This document shows, one piece after another, positions 23,975-35,684 of a DNA stretch of 37,977 bases; the first letter of the stretch is position 1, and every line of letters begins with the position of its first letter. Position numbers and translations under genes: made by a program. Origin of the DNA: Bacteroidota bacterium (GTDB lineage: Bacteria; Bacteroidota; Bacteroidia; Chitinophagales; JADIYW01); contig JAGQYE010000103.1 of assembly GCA_020436225.1 (NCBI GenBank), positions 1-37,977 on the forward strand, written 5' to 3'. The notes beneath the pieces are model-generated. The model worked only from the letters and a program-made list of their open reading frames with translations. It ran no database searches and was not told the DNA's origin.

Positions 23975-26900
23975 TTATTCTTCATCAACTTCCATCATCG
24001 CCTTCTTAGCCAACATTTGTTGGTGTTCTGCTTTAGAACTCACTAAGATTTCTTCAAACTCACGCACACCGGTACCTGCCGGAATTCTATGACCAACAAT
24101 TACATTTTCTTTCAAGCCTCTCATATAGTCGATAGAACCATTGATAGCAGCTTGATTTAATACTTTTGTTGTTTCTTGGAAAGAAGCAGCAGAAATCCAA
24201 CTTTGTGTACCTAAAGACGCACGAGTAATACCTTGCAACATCGGGCTTGAAGTAGCCGGAATAGCATCTCTATAATCCAATACTTTGCGGTCGTTGCGTT
24301 TTAAGAATGAATTTTCTTCACGAACTTGACGCATGGTTACAATTTGTCCGGCAACATAGTTTTCAGAATCACCGGCATCTGTAATCACTTTCTTATCGAA
24401 TATATTGTCGTTTTCTTCAATGAATTCAAATTTATTTACAGTTTCACCTTCTAAGAATTTTGTATCGCCGGCATCGCTGATTAATAAGTTGCTCATCATT
24501 TGTTTAACGATAACTTCGATGTGTTTGTCGTTAATTTTTACTGCTTGAAGACGATATACTTCTTGGATTTCATTTACTAAATATGCTTGTAATGCAGAGG
24601 GTCCTTTTATTTTCAAGATATCACTTGGCGTAATTGCACCATCAGAAAGTGGCATACCTGCTTTCACAAAATCTCCTTCTTGTACTAAAATATGTTTAGT
24701 TAACGGCACCAAATATTTACGTTGAACGCCATCTTTTGAAGTGATAGTAATTTCTCTATTTCCACGTTTAATTTTACCGAATGATGCTTGACCGTCAATT
24801 TCAGAAACCTTAGCCGGATTCGAAGGATTACGTGCTTCAAACAATTCCTGCACACGTGGCAAACCACCCGTGATATCGCTCAATTTACTTAAGATACGAG
24901 GAATTTTTACGAGGATGGAACCGGAAACAACACTACTTTTATCATCAACAGAAATATGTGAACCAACCGGAATTGAATAAGAATAAATTTCTTTTCCTTT
25001 TTCATCTAAAATCAAAATTGCCGGTGTCTTTTTCTTATCTCGAGATTCGATCGTTACTTTTTCGCGGTGACCGGTTTGTTCTTCCAATTCTTCTCTATAG
25101 GTAATACCTTCGATGATATTATCATACTTAATAGTTCCTTTGTACTCAGAGATGATAACATTGTTAAATGGATCCCAAGAGCAAATCACATCATCTTTCT
25201 TAATTTTTTGTCCATTTTTCACTTCTAATGCTGCGCTATATGGAATATTATAAGTGATTAAAACTCTATTCGTATTTTCATCGATGATATTTATTTCACC
25301 TGTACGACCAATTACCACTGATTTCACATCGCCATCTTCTGTTTCTTGTTTTACCACTTTAATGCTATCGAACTCTAATTTTCCATCAAATTTTGCTTTG
25401 ATGTTAGATTCTGTTGCAATACTGCCACCAACACCACCACTGTGGAAAGTACGAAGTGTCAACTGTGTTCCCGGCTCACCGATTGATTGAGCAGCAATGA
25501 TACCCACTGCATCACCATATTGTGCAGGTCTGTTATTGGTTAAGTTTCTACCGTAACATTTAGCACAAACACCGCGTTTTAATTCGCAAGTCAATACTGA
25601 ACGAATTTCAACACTATCTAAACCGGAAGCATCAATTTTCTTAGCTTGAGCTTCGAGAATCATTTCTCCTTCTTTTACGATTACCTCATTTGTATGTGGA
25701 TCGATAATATCCAACAACGCTACACGACCAACTACTCTATCGGATAATGGCTCGATAATATCTTCGTTTTGTTTTAAAGCAGCAACTTTAAGACCACGCA
25801 ATGTTCCGCAATCTTCTGCATTAATTACAACATCTTGCGCCACATCCACTAAACGACGTGTTAAGTAACCGGCATCTGCCGTTTTTAACGCTGTATCTGC
25901 CAAACCTTTACGAGCACCGTGCGTGGAAATGAAATACTCCAATACGTTCAAACCATCTTTGAAGTTAGATAAGATTGGATTCTCAATCAACTCAGCTCCT
26001 GTTGAACCTGATTTACGAGGTTTTGCCATCAATCCACGAATACCTCCTAACTGTTTAATTTGTTGTTTAGAACCACGCGCACCTGAATCTAACATCATAT
26101 ACACTGAGTTAAATCCTTGTTTGTGAGATGAAATTTCTTTCATCAACGTTTCTGTAATTCTTGTATCTACACGAGTCCAAGTATCAACTATTTGGTTATA
26201 ACGTTCAGTATTGGTAATTAAACCTAAGTTATAATGTTGTTTGATAGTATCTACTTCTTCAGAAGCAGCATCTAAGTAAGTTTGTCTTTCTTTTGGTATA
26301 ATTAAATCGTCGATATTGAACGACAAACCACCTTTAAATGCATGACGATAGCCTAATTCTTTGATATCATCTAAGAATTTTACAGTTGTAGGAATATTGG
26401 TAAGTACCAACACATCTCCAATAATATTCTTTAAATTTTTCTTAGATAAAAGCACATTCACATAGCCACATTCTTCCGGAACTAATTCATTAAACAACAA
26501 TAAACCAACTGTGGTTTCGATTAATTTATATTTGAATTCGTTTCCTTCACGTACGCGCACTCTACATTTTACGTTAGCATGCAAATCGGCTTGCCCTTCA
26601 TTTAATGCAATAATGGCTTCTTCTGCTGAATAGAATACTTTGCCTTCGCCTTTAACGATTTCTTCTTTTGTTGATTTTTTTCCTTTCGACAAATAGTACA
26701 AACCTAAAACCATGTCTTGTGATGGAATGGTAATTGGTGTTCCATTTTGCGGATTTAAGATATTGTGAGAAGACAACATCAACAATTGGGCTTCCAAGAT
26801 AGCGGCATTGCTCAATGGAACATGCACTGCCATTTGGTCACCGTCAAAGTCGGCGTTGAAAGATGTACAAACTAATGGATGTAATTGAATGGCTTTTCCT

Positions 26901-28294
26901 TCTATTAATTTAGGTTGGAATGCCTGAATAGAAAGTCGGTGTAATGTTGGGGCACGGTTTAACAATACCGGATGTCCTTTCATTACGTTTTCTAAAATAT
27001 CCCAAATAACAGATTCTTTTTTGTCCACTAATTTCTTAGCAGATTTTACTGTTTTAACGATTCCTCGTTCTAATAATTTACGAATGATAAACGGTTTGAA
27101 TAACTCTGCAGCCATATCTTTTGGCAAACCGCATTCGTGTAATTTCATTTCCGGACCGACAACGATTACGGAACGACCTGAATAATCCACACGTTTTCCT
27201 AATAAGTTTTGACGGAAACGACCTTGCTTTCCTTTTAATGAATCGGAAAGTGATTTTAATGCACGACCGCCTTCTGCTTTAACGGCATTTGATTTACGAG
27301 AATTATCGAATAAAGAATCGACAGCTTCTTGTAACATACGTTTTTCGTTACGCAAGATTACTTCCGGCGCTTTGATATCGATTAATCTTTTCAAACGGTT
27401 ATTTCTGATGATAACGCGTCTGTATAAATCGTTTAAATCTGCCGATGCAAAACGACCGCCATCTAAAGGAACTAATGGTCTTAATTCAGGTGGAACTACA
27501 GGAAGAAATTGAACTACCATCCATTCCGGTCTGTTTTCTACGTGCGTATTAGCTTCTCTGAATGCTTCAACAACACTTAAGCGTTTTAATGCTTCGGATT
27601 TTCTTTGTTGAGAAGTTTCGTTAGCTGCTTTATGGCGCAATTCGCCTGATAATTTATCTAAGTCGATTCTTGCCAATAAATCTCTAACTGCTTCGCCACC
27701 CATTTTTGCGATGAATTTTTTAGGATCATCATCCGGCAATAATTGGTTTTCTTTTGGCAATGCATCTAAGATATCCAAGTATTCTTCTTCTGTCAATAAA
27801 TTTAAATAGCTGGTTGTTTTGTTTTCGCCATTTACATTTACGCCATCTTCGGTAATACCTGCTTGAATAACAACAAAACGTTCATAATACACGATTGACT
27901 CCACATTTTTGGAAGACAAACCAAGCATATAACCAATTTTGTTTGGCAATGATTTGAAATACCAGATATGCACCACCGGCACAACTAATTTGATGTGGCC
28001 AACTCTTTCTCTACGTACTTTTTTCTCAGTTACTTCAACATTACATCTATCGCAAGTAATGCCTTTGTAACGAATTCGCTTGTACTTACCGCAATAACAT
28101 TCATAGTCTTTTGTTGGTCCGAAAATACGTTCGCAGAACAAACCATCCATTTCCGGTTTGTATGTTCTGTAGTTAATTGTTTCCGGTTTTTTTACTTCTC
28201 CTTTAGAGCGCTGATTGATAGATTCCGGTGAAGCGAGTTTTAGGATAATTTTTTTAAACTCTTTGTTGATTTTGTTCTCCTTTTGTGAAGACAT
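23975..28294 (-). CDS. rpoC: RNA polymerase beta' subunit
   Basis: A protein of 1,439 aa from the chosen start (MSSQKENK); an in-frame ATG 27 bases upstream exists but homologues start near MSS. RpoC carries the catalytic centre: NADFDGD at 480-486 holds the three Mg-binding aspartates. The N-terminal zinc site is Cys66, Cys68, Cys81 and Cys84 (C-x-C-x12-C-x2-C), and the second zinc site includes CGTLRG and C-x6-C-x2-C ([11 protein letters not shown]). No large insertions or breaks are seen. Unlike the usual rpoBC arrangement, two genes and two terminators separate it from rpoB, so it probably has its own promoter in the 163-bp gap upstream (28322-28484), where I see no clear consensus box. 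Confidence 0.98.
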   Translation of the reverse strand: MSSQKENKINKEFKKIILKLASPESINQRSKGEVKKPETINYRTYKPEMDGLFCERIFGPTKDYECYCGKYKRIRYKGITCDRCNVEVTEKKVRRERVGHIKLVVPVVHIWYFKSLPNKIGYMLGLSSKNVESIVYYERFVVIQAGITEDGVNVNGENKTTSYLNLLTEEEYLDILDALPKENQLLPDDDPKKFIAKMGGEAVRDLLARIDLDKLSGELRHKAANETSQQRKSEALKRLSVVEAFREANTHVENRPEWMVVQFLPVVPPELRPLVPLDGGRFASADLNDLYRRVIIRNNRLKRLIDIKAPEVILRNEKRMLQEAVDSLFDNSRKSNAVKAEGGRALKSLSDSLKGKQGRFRQNLLGKRVDYSGRSVIVVGPEMKLHECGLPKDMAAELFKPFIIRKLLERGIVKTVKSAKKLVDKKESVIWDILENVMKGHPVLLNRAPTLHRLSIQAFQPKLIEGKAIQLHPLVCTSFNADFDGDQMAVHVPLSNAAILEAQLLMLSSHNILNPQNGTPITIPSQDMVLGLYYLSKGKKSTKEEIVKGEGKVFYSAEEAIIALNEGQADLHANVKCRVRVREGNEFKYKLIETTVGLLLFNELVPEECGYVNVLLSKKNLKNIIGDVLVLTNIPTTVKFLDDIKELGYRHAFKGGLSFNIDDLIIPKERQTYLDAASEEVDTIKQHYNLGLITNTERYNQIVDTWTRVDTRITETLMKEISSHKQGFNSVYMMLDSGARGSKQQIKQLGGIRGLMAKPRKSGSTGAELIENPILSNFKDGLNVLEYFISTHGARKGLADTALKTADAGYLTRRLVDVAQDVVINAEDCGTLRGLKVAALKQNEDIIEPLSDRVVGRVALLDIIDPHTNEVIVKEGEMILEAQAKKIDASGLDSVEIRSVLTCELKRGVCAKCYGRNLTNNRPAQYGDAVGIIAAQSIGEPGTQLTLRTFHSGGVGGSIATESNIKAKFDGKLEFDSIKVVKQETEDGDVKSVVIGRTGEINIIDENTNRVLITYNIPYSAALEVKNGQKIKKDDVICSWDPFNNVIISEYKGTIKYDNIIEGITYREELEEQTGHREKVTIESRDKKKTPAILILDEKGKEIYSYSIPVGSHISVDDKSSVVSGSILVKIPRILSKLSDITGGLPRVQELFEARNPSNPAKVSEIDGQASFGKIKRGNREITITSKDGVQRKYLVPLTKHILVQEGDFVKAGMPLSDGAITPSDILKIKGPSALQAYLVNEIQEVYRLQAVKINDKHIEVIVKQMMSNLLISDAGDTKFLEGETVNKFEFIEENDNIFDKKVITDAGDSENYVAGQIVTMRQVREENSFLKRNDRKVLDYRDAIPATSSPMLQGITRASLGTQSWISAASFQETTKVLNQAAINGSIDYMRGLKENVIVGHRIPAGTGVREFEEILVSSKAEHQQMLAKKAMMEVDEE

Positions 28295-28484
28295 AAGTAT
28301 TTGATTTTTAATTAGATACAACGTAAAAAAGTGGATAATTCACATTTCTTACCCAAAATAGAACTGCGAATATACGATTTAGAAAGCAAAAAGGAATATT
28401 TTTCTATAATAAAATAGTATTAAAAATTGAAATTCTGATTAGACTTTTATGTTCGAATAATCAATAAAGAAGAAGAACTTCAGT

Positions 28485-28901
28485 TTATTTTTGTTGTATC
28501 TCCTGTAACATTTTAATAATTGTATCTAATTTTTCTTGTTCAATGGCATCTAATCTGCGTTGTAAATTTTCAATTTCCAACTTTGCATCTTTGTTGGTTT
28601 GATAATCTGCTTCTGCTTGTACTCTGTCGCGCTCGCCTTGCCGGTTTTGAGACATCATAATAATTGGAGCGGCATAAGCGGCTTGTGTGGAAAACAGTAA
28701 ATTGAGCAATATGAATGGATAGGCATCCCAATGTTTTATATAACCAATTACATTTAATGCCATCCAACAACCAACGAAAATAGTTTGTGCAATAATAAAT
28801 CTCCAAGAGCCCATTCCACTTGCTACGCTATCTGCTAATTTTTCGCCGAAAGAATAATTTTCGACATGCACATCATGCCAATTTTTGTTTGATGTTTTCA
28901 T
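28485..28901 (-). CDS. DUF1003 membrane protein
   Basis: A 138-aa protein of DUF1003, recognised from ADSVASGMGSWRFIIAQTIF, WDAYPFILLNLLFSTQAAYAA and PIIMMSQNRQGERDR. Two hydrophobic helices (about 33-55 and 63-82) suggest a membrane protein. A coiled-coil-like tail (EIENLQRRLDAIEQEKLDTI) ends it. The family has no defined role. It lies between rpoB and rpoC, an unusual place for it, and 213 bases after the secreted-protein gene. Confidence 0.9.
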   Translation of the reverse strand: MKTSNKNWHDVHVENYSFGEKLADSVASGMGSWRFIIAQTIFVGCWMALNVIGYIKHWDAYPFILLNLLFSTQAAYAAPIIMMSQNRQGERDRVQAEADYQTNKDAKLEIENLQRRLDAIEQEKLDTIIKMLQEIQQK

Positions 28902-29052
28902 AACTATGAATTTGTAATGATAAATGTAAGCTTATACGGACAAATAAAAAACTATCTAAAAAATTCCAAGAAGCGCATTTTTATATTTTCATTATAGATA
29001 ATGCTTTGTGTAGTTTGAAATAAAATAAATCGAACAAAAATCTGCCGCATCC

Positions 29053-29091
29053 AAAAAAAATGCTTTACACGAAAATTCGCATAAAGCATTT
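29053..29091 (-). terminator. Terminator after the secreted-protein gene
   Basis: The stem AAATGCTTTA (29058-29067) / TAAAGCATTT (29082-29091) with a 14-base loop is followed on the minus strand by a run of T. It lies 24 bases after the stop codon of the upstream gene. Confidence 0.8.
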
Positions 29092-29114
29092 ATAAATTTT
29101 AGAGAGATTAAATA

Positions 29115-29903
29115 TTATTCCACCGTAAAATATCCTGAATTTATGAACGTATCATAATTGTTGTAAATATCTACAACGTAGTTGCCTTTTTCTTTTACGC
29201 TTATGGGCAATTTAACCCAGTTCCAGTCTAAGCTTTCAATCGTAAAAGTTAATTCATCAACAAGTGTTTCATAATCTTTTCCATTATAAATTGAAACAGT
29301 AATCGATTTACATTTTAATGCGTCATCGTTGTATAAAAGTGCTACTAAATCAACTTTTCCATTCTTTAATTTAAAAGTATCACGTTCGCCTATTACTTCA
29401 GCATTTTTCACATCATCACCAAAAGTAATTGATGTATTTTCATAGTAATATGTATCTTTTGCATCATCATCAGAATCATCATCAGAATCTGTTTTATCTT
29501 TCATAAAACCAATATCTGTTGATGTAGTAGCTAAAATTTTATTCTTATTATCTCTCACAGAAATTTTATACTCACCGGCTTCTGTGAATAAATAATCATA
29601 CATTGCCCATTTTTTTGAACTTGCAGCATCGTTATCAAATGTTTTTGTATCATACGAAACAAAATCACCATTCTTATTTTTCTTCTGTACATCCAACGTT
29701 AACTTATCTTTTATCGTTTTATCTTGATTATAAACGATGTATATATATCCTCCATCTTTAGGAATATCCCAAGCTTTATATAAACCTGAGGTTTTACCTG
29801 TTTCTTTATTGTAAGATTCGCAAAGTTCTACTTTAGGCGTTTGTGCAATAGCATTAAAACCAAATACTAATGACAAGAGAAAAAATAAACTAATGTTTTT
29901 CAT
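29115..29903 (-). CDS. Secreted protein of unknown function
   Basis: A 262-aa protein with a clear signal peptide (MKNISLFFLLSLVFGFNAIA, mature start near QTPKVELCE). The mature part has three segments: an Ig-like or C2-like N-terminal part (YIYIVYNQDKTIKDKLTLDV, AGEYKISVRDNK), a very acidic linker DKTDSDDDSDDDAKDTYYY (about residues 136-154), and a second beta-rich part (VSIYNGKDYETLVDELTFTI, KGNYVVDIYNNYDTFINSGY). The acidic linker could bind calcium or keep domains apart, which is inference. No family was recognised. It lies in the unusual gap between rpoB and rpoC with its own promoter-like box and terminator, suggesting independent expression. Confidence 0.75.
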   Translation of the reverse strand: MKNISLFFLLSLVFGFNAIAQTPKVELCESYNKETGKTSGLYKAWDIPKDGGYIYIVYNQDKTIKDKLTLDVQKKNKNGDFVSYDTKTFDNDAASSKKWAMYDYLFTEAGEYKISVRDNKNKILATTSTDIGFMKDKTDSDDDSDDDAKDTYYYENTSITFGDDVKNAEVIGERDTFKLKNGKVDLVALLYNDDALKCKSITVSIYNGKDYETLVDELTFTIESLDWNWVKLPISVKEKGNYVVDIYNNYDTFINSGYFTVE

Positions 29904-29928
29904 GATTATTGTTTTTGTTGATTCATCT

Positions 29929-29936
29929 CAAATATA
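29929..29936 (-). promoter_or_regulatory. Possible -7 box for the secreted-protein gene
   Basis: On the minus strand TATATTTG is a perfect TAnnTTTG match, 25 bases from the start codon of the 29115-29903 gene. No matching TTG lies at the right distance upstream (only ATGG), so this is the better half of a promoter only. Confidence 0.35.
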
Positions 29937-29995
29937 ATACCAATTTTGAAATTTGTCCATTTTTCAATAAAAATAAATCGTACAATTATTAAACA

Positions 29996-30025
29996 AAAAT
30001 GCCATCCGAAATTGGATGGCATTTT
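29996..30025 (-). terminator. Terminator after rpoB
   Basis: A perfect 12-bp stem, AAAATGCCATCC (29996-30007) / GGATGGCATTTT (30014-30025), with a 6-base loop, 23 bases after the rpoB stop codon on the minus strand. It would end or greatly reduce transcription before the next gene, so rpoC is unlikely to be read mainly from the rpoB promoter. Confidence 0.85.
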
Positions 30026-30048
30026 CTTGTATTTACTTAAAACTTAGT

Positions 30049-33000
30049 TTATTCAAAATCTAAATCTAAGGCAAGTCCACGTAATTCGTGTAATAATACG
30101 TTAAATGATTCAGGAATTCCTGGTTCAGGTAAGTTATCGCCTTTAACGATGGCATTGTATGCATTGGCACGTCCTTGAATATCATCAGATTTAACTGTTA
30201 ATAATTCTTGTAAGATGTTAGATGCGCCATAAGCTTCCAATGCCCAAACTTCCATCTCACCTAAACGCTGACCACCAAATTGTGCTTTACCGCCCAATGG
30301 TTGTTGTGTGATAAGTGAGTAAGGTCCGATAGAACGAGCATGCATCTTATCATCAACCATGTGTGATAATTTGATGATATAGATAACTCCTACAGTTGTT
30401 TTTTGGTCGAAACGTTGTCCGGTTTCGCCATCATACAAATAAGTGCTACCTAAGCGCGGCAAGCCTGCTTCTTCGATATAGTGTTCAATTTCTTCAACAT
30501 TGGCACCATCAAAGATTGGTGTTGCAAACTTAACGCCTAATTCTTTTCCTGCCCAGCCTAAAACGGATTCGTAAATCTGACCGATATTCATACGAGAAGG
30601 TACACCTAATGGGTTTAATACTACATCTACCGGTGTTCCATCTTCTAAGAATGGCATATCTTCTTGACGAACTATTTTAGCTACGATACCTTTATTTCCG
30701 TGACGACCAGCCATTTTATCACCTACTCTCAACTTACGTTTTTGAGCAATGTAAACCTTAGCTAATTTCAATACACCTGAAGGCAATTCGTCACCTACAG
30801 TAATGGCATATTTATCGCGTAAGAAACGACCTTTTTCTTCGTTGAATCGGATGTTGAAGTTGTGAAGCAAACGTTTAATTAATTCGTTTGTTTCTTCTTC
30901 TTTCGTCCAACCGGAAGCATCTAAATTTTGATAATTTAAGTTGCCCAATAATTTTTCTGAGAATTTAGTTCCTTTAGGAACAGCTTCTTCTCCGTAAATA
31001 TCTTTTATTCCGGCTGTTGTTTTTCCACCGATCAATTGCATCAACTTAGCCACCAAAGTTCTCTTGATATCTTCTAAGTTTTGCAAGTGTACTTTTTCTG
31101 CTTTTTCCAATTCCGCTTTTTCTCTAATCTTAGAGTTTTTATCTTTTTTAGCTCTTTGGAATAGCTTAGTCGTAACTACGATACCTTCTGTTGATGGTGG
31201 TGCTTTATACGAAGCATCTTTTACATCGCCAGCTTTATCTCCGAAGATAGCACGCAATAATTTCTCTTCCGGCGTTGGATCGGTTTCCCCTTTTGGTGTA
31301 ATTTTTCCGATTAAGATATCGCCTTCTTTAATTTTTGCGCCAACGCGGATAATTCCATTTTCGTCTAAGTTGCGTGTTGCATCTTCGCTTACGTTTGGAA
31401 TATCGTTGGTTAATTCTTCTTCACCCAATTTAGTATCACGAACATCTAATTCGTATTCTTCAATATGAATAGATGTAAAGATATCTTCGCGAACTACTTT
31501 TTCGTTGATTACGATAGCATCTTCGAAGTTGAATCCTTTCCAAGGCATGAATGCAACCAACAAGTTTTTACCTAAGGCTAATTCGCCGTTTTGTGTAGCA
31601 TAACCTTCACATAAGATATCTCCTTTTTCTACTTTATCTCCTTTGCGAACAATTGGGCGCAAGTTGATACAAGTAGCTTGGTTAGTTCGTGCGTATTTAG
31701 TTAACTTATATACCTTAACATCATCTTCGAAGCTGACTAATTTTTCGTTTTCTGTTCTATCGAATCGGATGCGAATTTCGTTGGCATCAACAAACTCTAC
31801 AACACCTGAACGTTCTGCATTGATTAATACATTTGAATCGGAGGCTACTCTGGCTTCGATGCCTGTACCAACAATTGGAGATTCGCAACGCATTAACGGA
31901 ACAGCTTGACGTTGCATGTTAGAGCCCATCAATGCACGGTTAGCGTCATCGTTTTCTAAGAATGGAATTAAAGAAGCAGATACACCTACGATTTGATTTG
32001 GTGCCACATCCATATTTTGGATATCTTTAATTTGACCTTCTTCAGCATCTAAGATTGGAAAATCTCCTTGGAAACGACATTTCACTTTAGTTTCAACGAA
32101 AGCACCTTTATCGTCAATTTCAATATTTGATTGTGCGATTGTTCTTTCATCTTCTTCTTCAGCAGTTAAAAACTCAACCTTATTTTCTACTTTTCCGTTG
32201 TTTACTTTTCTGTATGGTGTTTCGATGAAGCCCATTTCATTCACTTTTGCATGTACGCAAAGGGTAGAAATCAAACCGATGTTTGGTCCTTCCGGCGTTT
32301 CAATTGTACACAAACGACCATAGTGAGAATAATGTACGTCACGCACCTCGAAACCTGCTCTTTCACGAGAAAGACCGCCAGGTCCTAAAGCAGAAATACG
32401 ACGCTTATGTGTAATCTCAGAAAGTGGATTGGTTTGGTCTAAGAATTGAGATAATTGAGATGTTCCAAAGAACGAGTTGATAACAGAAGAAAGTGTTCTT
32501 GCATTTATCAAATCGATTGGAGTAAATACCTCGTTATCTCGAACGTTCATACGTTCACGGATGGTACGAGCCATACGTGCTAAACCCACGCCGAATTGTG
32601 CAAATAATTGCTCGCCAACCGTACGGACACGTCTATTACTTAAATGGTCGATATCGTCGATTTCAGCTTTTTGGTTGATTAATCGAATCAAGTATTTAAT
32701 GATAGATACAATATCTTCTTTTGTTAAGACAATATTTTTTGAGTCGATATCTAAGCCTAATTTCTTGTTGATTTTATATCTTCCAACAAAACCTAAGTCG
32801 TAACGTTTATCAGAGAAGAATAACTTCTCGATAATACCGCGTGCTGTATCATCATCCGGTGGATCAGAGCCACGTAATTGACGATAGATATGTTTTAAAG
32901 CCTCGATTTCTGAGTTGGATGTATCTTTTTGTAAAGTATTAAAGATGATAGAATAATCTTGGTCTGTATCTTCTTTTTGCAGGATAATTGATTTAATGCC

Positions 33001-33882
33001 TGTTTCTAAGATAAGTTGGATATTATCTTCATCTAAGTATGTATCTCTTTCCAAGATAACTTCGTTACGTTCGATAGAAACTACCTCTCCGGTATCTTCA
33101 TCTACGAAGTCTTCCATCCAAGATTTTAGTACTCTCGCTGCTAAACGACGTCCTATATTTTTTTCTAACGATTTTTTATTAACGTCAACTTCATCAGCTA
33201 ATTCAAAAAGTTTAAGAATATCTTTATCTGAATCAAAACCGATAGCGCGTAATAAAGTAGTAACCGGGAATTTCTTTTTACGGTCGATGTATGCATACAT
33301 TACGTTGTTGATGTCTGTTGCAAATTCCATCCAAGCGCCTTTAAAAGGAATAATTCTTGCAGAGAAGATTTTAGTTCTGTTTGGATGGTAGCTCATACCG
33401 AAGAAAACGCCGGGTGAGCGATGCAATTGAGAAACGACAACACGCTCTGCACCATTAATTATAAAAGTACCTTTGTCTGTCATGTATGGGATATTTCCCA
33501 AGAAAACATCTTGCACGATAGTTTGGAAGTCAATATGTTCTTCGTCATTACAAGACAAGCGCAATTTTGCTTTCAAAGGTACGCTGTATGTCAAACCTCT
33601 CTCAATACATTCATCGATGGTATATCGAGGTGGATCAACATAATAATCCAAAAATTCCAACAAGAAAATATTTCTGGCATCTGTGATTGGAAAGTTTTCA
33701 GAAAACACTTTATACAAACCTTCTTTAGAACGTTTGTCCGGAGTCGTTTCGAGTTGTAAAAATTCTTGGAATGATTTTACTTGTATATCCAATAGATTTG
33801 GATAATCATAAGGATGGCTAATCTTACTGAAGTTAATTCTTTTACCTGTTAGTTTCGCCGTTTTTTCTGTTTTTTTTGACAT
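30049..33882 (-). CDS. rpoB: RNA polymerase beta subunit
   Basis: A 1,277-aa beta subunit with all main conserved blocks: [15 protein letters not shown], the rifampicin pocket (about 476-503) [22 protein letters not shown]..., [31 protein letters not shown] and, near the C-terminus, the [20 protein letters not shown] block. The residues matching E. coli D516, H526 and S531 (here D482, H492, S497) are the sensitive, wild-type ones. It follows rplL after 90 bases containing a hairpin and is followed by a terminator, so its level is probably set separately from both rplL and rpoC. Confidence 0.98.
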   Translation of the reverse strand: MSKKTEKTAKLTGKRINFSKISHPYDYPNLLDIQVKSFQEFLQLETTPDKRSKEGLYKVFSENFPITDARNIFLLEFLDYYVDPPRYTIDECIERGLTYSVPLKAKLRLSCNDEEHIDFQTIVQDVFLGNIPYMTDKGTFIINGAERVVVSQLHRSPGVFFGMSYHPNRTKIFSARIIPFKGAWMEFATDINNVMYAYIDRKKKFPVTTLLRAIGFDSDKDILKLFELADEVDVNKKSLEKNIGRRLAARVLKSWMEDFVDEDTGEVVSIERNEVILERDTYLDEDNIQLILETGIKSIILQKEDTDQDYSIIFNTLQKDTSNSEIEALKHIYRQLRGSDPPDDDTARGIIEKLFFSDKRYDLGFVGRYKINKKLGLDIDSKNIVLTKEDIVSIIKYLIRLINQKAEIDDIDHLSNRRVRTVGEQLFAQFGVGLARMARTIRERMNVRDNEVFTPIDLINARTLSSVINSFFGTSQLSQFLDQTNPLSEITHKRRISALGPGGLSRERAGFEVRDVHYSHYGRLCTIETPEGPNIGLISTLCVHAKVNEMGFIETPYRKVNNGKVENKVEFLTAEEEDERTIAQSNIEIDDKGAFVETKVKCRFQGDFPILDAEEGQIKDIQNMDVAPNQIVGVSASLIPFLENDDANRALMGSNMQRQAVPLMRCESPIVGTGIEARVASDSNVLINAERSGVVEFVDANEIRIRFDRTENEKLVSFEDDVKVYKLTKYARTNQATCINLRPIVRKGDKVEKGDILCEGYATQNGELALGKNLLVAFMPWKGFNFEDAIVINEKVVREDIFTSIHIEEYELDVRDTKLGEEELTNDIPNVSEDATRNLDENGIIRVGAKIKEGDILIGKITPKGETDPTPEEKLLRAIFGDKAGDVKDASYKAPPSTEGIVVTTKLFQRAKKDKNSKIREKAELEKAEKVHLQNLEDIKRTLVAKLMQLIGGKTTAGIKDIYGEEAVPKGTKFSEKLLGNLNYQNLDASGWTKEEETNELIKRLLHNFNIRFNEEKGRFLRDKYAITVGDELPSGVLKLAKVYIAQKRKLRVGDKMAGRHGNKGIVAKIVRQEDMPFLEDGTPVDVVLNPLGVPSRMNIGQIYESVLGWAGKELGVKFATPIFDGANVEEIEHYIEEAGLPRLGSTYLYDGETGQRFDQKTTVGVIYIIKLSHMVDDKMHARSIGPYSLITQQPLGGKAQFGGQRLGEMEVWALEAYGASNILQELLTVKSDDIQGRANAYNAIVKGDNLPEPGIPESFNVLLHELRGLALDLDFE

Positions 33883-33913
33883 GTAATCTTATTAAAATTT
33901 ATAAAAAACAGTA

Positions 33914-33952
33914 AAAGTGTCTCGGCAATTGAAATTAATTGCCGGACACTTT
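33914..33952 (-). promoter_or_regulatory. rplL-rpoB intergenic hairpin (attenuator-like)
   Basis: A long stem with one bulged base: AAAGTGTC-T-CGGCAATT (33914-33930) against AATTGCCGGACACTTT (33937-33952), 6-base loop. On the minus strand it is followed by TTTTACTGTTTTTT. It lies just after the rplL stop codon and before rpoB, where E. coli has an attenuator and processing site. A partial terminator lowering rpoB output relative to L7/L12 is the simplest reading. Confidence 0.8.
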
Positions 33953-33972
33953 AGTATCTGATTATGAATGAA

Positions 33973-34350
33973 TTACTTCAATTCAACAGATGCTCCGCCT
34001 TCTTCCAATTTAGCCTTGATAGACTCAGCTTCTTCTTTAGAAGCACCTTCTTTAATTGGTTTTGGTGCACCGTCAACTAGTTCTTTTGCTTCTTTCAAGC
34101 CAAGACCTGTAATGTCTTTAACGATTTTAATTACACCTAATTTTTGAGCGCCTGCATCTTTAAGAATAACATCAAAAGATGATTTTTCTTCAGCAGCGGC
34201 AGCACCGCCACCACCAGGAGCAGCAGCAACTGCTACAGCAGCAGCAGCTGGTTCGATACCATACTCTGTTTTTAAGATTTCAGCAAGTTCGTTTACTTCT
34301 TTAACTGTTAAGTTTACTAATTGCTCTGCGAATGCTTTAATATCAGCCAT
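33973..34350 (-). CDS. rplL: Ribosomal protein L7/L12
   Basis: A 125-aa stalk protein of the large ribosomal subunit that recruits elongation factors. The N-terminal dimerisation helix ([20 protein letters not shown]), the alanine/glycine-rich hinge (about residues 33-56) and the globular C-terminal domain ([40 protein letters not shown]) are all present. Length is normal. It lies 28 bases after rplJ. The hairpin after it separates it from rpoB. Confidence 0.98.
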   Translation of the reverse strand: MADIKAFAEQLVNLTVKEVNELAEILKTEYGIEPAAAAVAVAAAPGGGGAAAAEEKSSFDVILKDAGAQKLGVIKIVKDITGLGLKEAKELVDGAPKPIKEGASKEEAESIKAKLEEGGASVELK

Positions 34351-34378
34351 TGTTTAAAAATTTAAAATGTTTATTAAT

Positions 34379-34900
34379 TTAATTTCTTTCTTGTAATGTT
34401 TTAACGATTCCTGCGATTTTACCGCCGCCTGATTTAAGGGCTGAAATCACATTTTTAGCAGGTGATTGTAATAATCCAATGATATCGCCAATCAGTTCTT
34501 CTTTTGATTTAATATTTACTAAGGCTTCTAATTGATTTTCGCCTACATATAAATCAGAATCGATATAAGCTGCTTTTAGGATTGGTTTATCATTTCCACC
34601 AGCACGGAATTGTTTGATTACTTTAGCAGGTAGATTTCCGGTTTCTGTAAACATGATAGCTGTTGGTCCGTGTAAAACCGGTTCCAACTCATCTGAAAAC
34701 TTACCTCCGGCAACTAATGCTTTTTTGATTAATGTGTTTTTAGCAACCTGTAGTTTAATACCTTTCTCAAAACATGTTTTTCTAAGCTTATTTATTTTTT
34801 CTACAGTTAAGCCTGAAGCATCTGTAAAATAGAAAATATTAGCTTCTGAGAAACTTTTTGAAAGTGTATCTATCGTTGCTTGTTTGTCCGTTTTTGTCAT
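34379..34900 (-). CDS. rplJ: Ribosomal protein L10
   Basis: A 173-aa base of the ribosomal stalk that binds 23S rRNA at its N-terminus and L7/L12 dimers through its C-terminal helix. TDASGLTVEKINKLRKTCFE, KLQVAKNTLIKKAL, and GPTAIMFTETGNLPAKVIKQ are family segments. It lies 25 bases after rplA. In many bacteria L10 with L7/L12 represses its own message through a leader; the gap here is too short to hold such a leader on its own, so any control site would lie inside rplA. Confidence 0.97.
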   Translation of the reverse strand: MTKTDKQATIDTLSKSFSEANIFYFTDASGLTVEKINKLRKTCFEKGIKLQVAKNTLIKKALVAGGKFSDELEPVLHGPTAIMFTETGNLPAKVIKQFRAGGNDKPILKAAYIDSDLYVGENQLEALVNIKSKEELIGDIIGLLQSPAKNVISALKSGGGKIAGIVKTLQERN

Positions 34901-34925
34901 TGTTTTCCTTTTTTAAGGATTAATA

Positions 34926-35621
34926 TTAAATTCCCGGAATAGTTTTAGTATCTACTTCAATTGCAGGACTCATTGTAGAAGCCATAAAAATGCTTTTAAA
35001 ATAAATTCCTTTTGCAGAAGAAGGCTTCATTTTAGCAATAGTTGCAATCATCTCCTTCGCGTTGTCGTGGATTTGTTCAGGATTAAATGAAACACGACCT
35101 ACAGAAGTATGAATAATACCATTTTTGTCAATTTTAAAAGCTATTTTTCCTTTTTTCACTTCACGCACTGCGTCGGCAACATTCTCTGTAACGGTTCCTG
35201 ATTTAGGATTTGGCATTAAGTTACGAGGACCTAATATTTTACCCAATCTTCCTAATTTCGGCATTACGCTTGGAGCTGCAATAATTACATCGATATCTGT
35301 CCAACCGCCTGCAATTTTTTCCAAGTATTCATCTAAACCAACATAATCAGCGCCAGCTTCTGTTGCTGCTGCTTCTTTATCAGAAGGACAAAGTACTAAA
35401 ACTGTTTTTGATTTTCCGGTTCCGTGCGGTAAGCTTACGGTACCTCTTAATGCTTGGTCTGGTTTACGTGGGTCAACGCCTAAACGGATGTGAACATCTA
35501 CAGAAGCATCGAATTTAGTTGTGTTTACTTCTTTTACTAAAGAAGCGGCTTGTTCTAAGGAATAGAGTTTACCTTTTTCAACTTTTGGATTTACTGCTTT
35601 TCTTTTTTTTACAACTTTCAT
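34926..35621 (-). CDS. rplA: Ribosomal protein L1
   Basis: A 231-aa protein of the L1 stalk. The start chosen is the ATG giving [11 protein letters not shown], the usual start; an ATG 33 bases upstream would add a non-conserved extension. Family segments include [53 protein letters not shown] and [18 protein letters not shown]. It follows rplK after 63 bases and comes before rplJ. Confidence 0.97.
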   Translation of the reverse strand: MKVVKKRKAVNPKVEKGKLYSLEQAASLVKEVNTTKFDASVDVHIRLGVDPRKPDQALRGTVSLPHGTGKSKTVLVLCPSDKEAAATEAGADYVGLDEYLEKIAGGWTDIDVIIAAPSVMPKLGRLGKILGPRNLMPNPKSGTVTENVADAVREVKKGKIAFKIDKNGIIHTSVGRVSFNPEQIHDNAKEMIATIAKMKPSSAKGIYFKSIFMASTMSPAIEVDTKTIPGI

Positions 35622-35684
35622 TTTACTAAATTTGGTGAGATAATAGCGTTTCAATTTTACGAGTGAAACTCTCTCTGCTTATTT

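Noticed and set aside
28322-28484. A consensus promoter for rpoC
   Set aside because: A TATATTCG box and an upstream TTG occur, but their spacing (12 bases) is far from the usual 19-21, so no promoter was called.
31064-33391. Several open frames of 88-134 codons on the plus strand inside rpoB
   Set aside because: They are antisense shadows of a highly conserved gene with strong codon bias and show no domain or start context.
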